A stretch of DNA of 64,000 nucleotides from Magnetospirillum sp. XM-1 (GTDB lineage Bacteria; Pseudomonadota; Alphaproteobacteria; Rhodospirillales; Magnetospirillaceae), in contig NZ_LN997848.1 of the NCBI RefSeq assembly GCF_001511835.1, positions 2,694,001 to 2,758,000 of the forward strand, written 5' to 3'. Every line of letters starts with the position of its first letter. Position 1 is the first letter of the stretch. Positions 63,558 to 64,000 of the stretch are shown piece after piece. The notes beneath the pieces were generated by a model, which saw nothing but the letters and a program-made list of their open reading frames with translations, had not been told where the DNA came from and did no database searches. The position numbers were made by a program, and so were the translations under genes.

Positions 63558-64000
<443 letters not shown>

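Overview
The window looks like the chromosome of a high-GC alphaproteobacterium of the Rhodospirillaceae, most likely Magnetospirillum or a close relative. The reasons are strong GC bias, many PAS, Cache and hemerythrin signalling proteins, anaerobic aromatic catabolism (phenylacetyl-CoA oxidoreductase and 4-hydroxybenzoyl-CoA reductase), flavocytochrome c sulfide dehydrogenase, and several giant repeat adhesins. This assignment is inferred from gene content only.

Layout. 1-8625: 3' end of a giant VCBS/RTX adhesin with almost identical 306-bp repeats, closed by a strong terminator. 8708-11769: Ser/Thr kinase, a miniature flagellar-rod-like protein, a nucleoside deoxyribosyltransferase-like protein and a convergent PAS histidine kinase. 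11907-25030: an exported tail-collar protein facing, across a palindrome-rich region, a surface-protein cluster. That cluster holds a 1865-aa DUF4347/cadherin-like giant protein, a TolC-type lipoprotein, two HlyD-like adaptors, a fusion of a membrane M50 metalloprotease to a HlyD adaptor, and a small exported protein. No ABC ATPase gene accompanies it. 25027-30010: a sensor kinase with a periplasmic CxxCH motif and a hemerythrin-NIT-MCP chemoreceptor.

30443-35598: a 4.7-kb integrated element has split the ribosome-rescue gene arfB exactly at its GGQNVN codons. It carries a complete but divergent arfB just inside its left end. The rest is decayed: a large serine recombinase without its catalytic domain, a type ISP-like restriction enzyme cut short, an HTH gene without its 5' end, and two small hypothetical genes. 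A 10-bp direct repeat and a dyad of 23-bp arms mark the ends.

35602-37907: REC-PP2C phosphatase and REC-HD-GYP proteins. 38234-42221: sulfate ABC importer (sbp-cysT-cysW-cysA). 42259-43861: sulfide dehydrogenase fccA-fccB. 43877-47243 (minus): kinase, response regulator and Cache protein in an overlapping operon. 47445-53733: PaaX-type regulator, then padB-padC-padD-fdhD for anaerobic phenylacetate oxidation, with every junction an ATGA overlap. 53949-59264: MarR regulator and hcrC-hcrA-hcrB-xdhC. 59408-64000 (minus): HU protein, acyl-CoA dehydrogenase, feruloyl-CoA synthase and the start of a Liv-type ABC ATPase gene, consistent with uptake and CoA activation of aromatic acids.

The two most unusual items are the arfB-targeting element that brings its own arfB, and the giant-protein export/processing cluster built around an M50-HlyD fusion.
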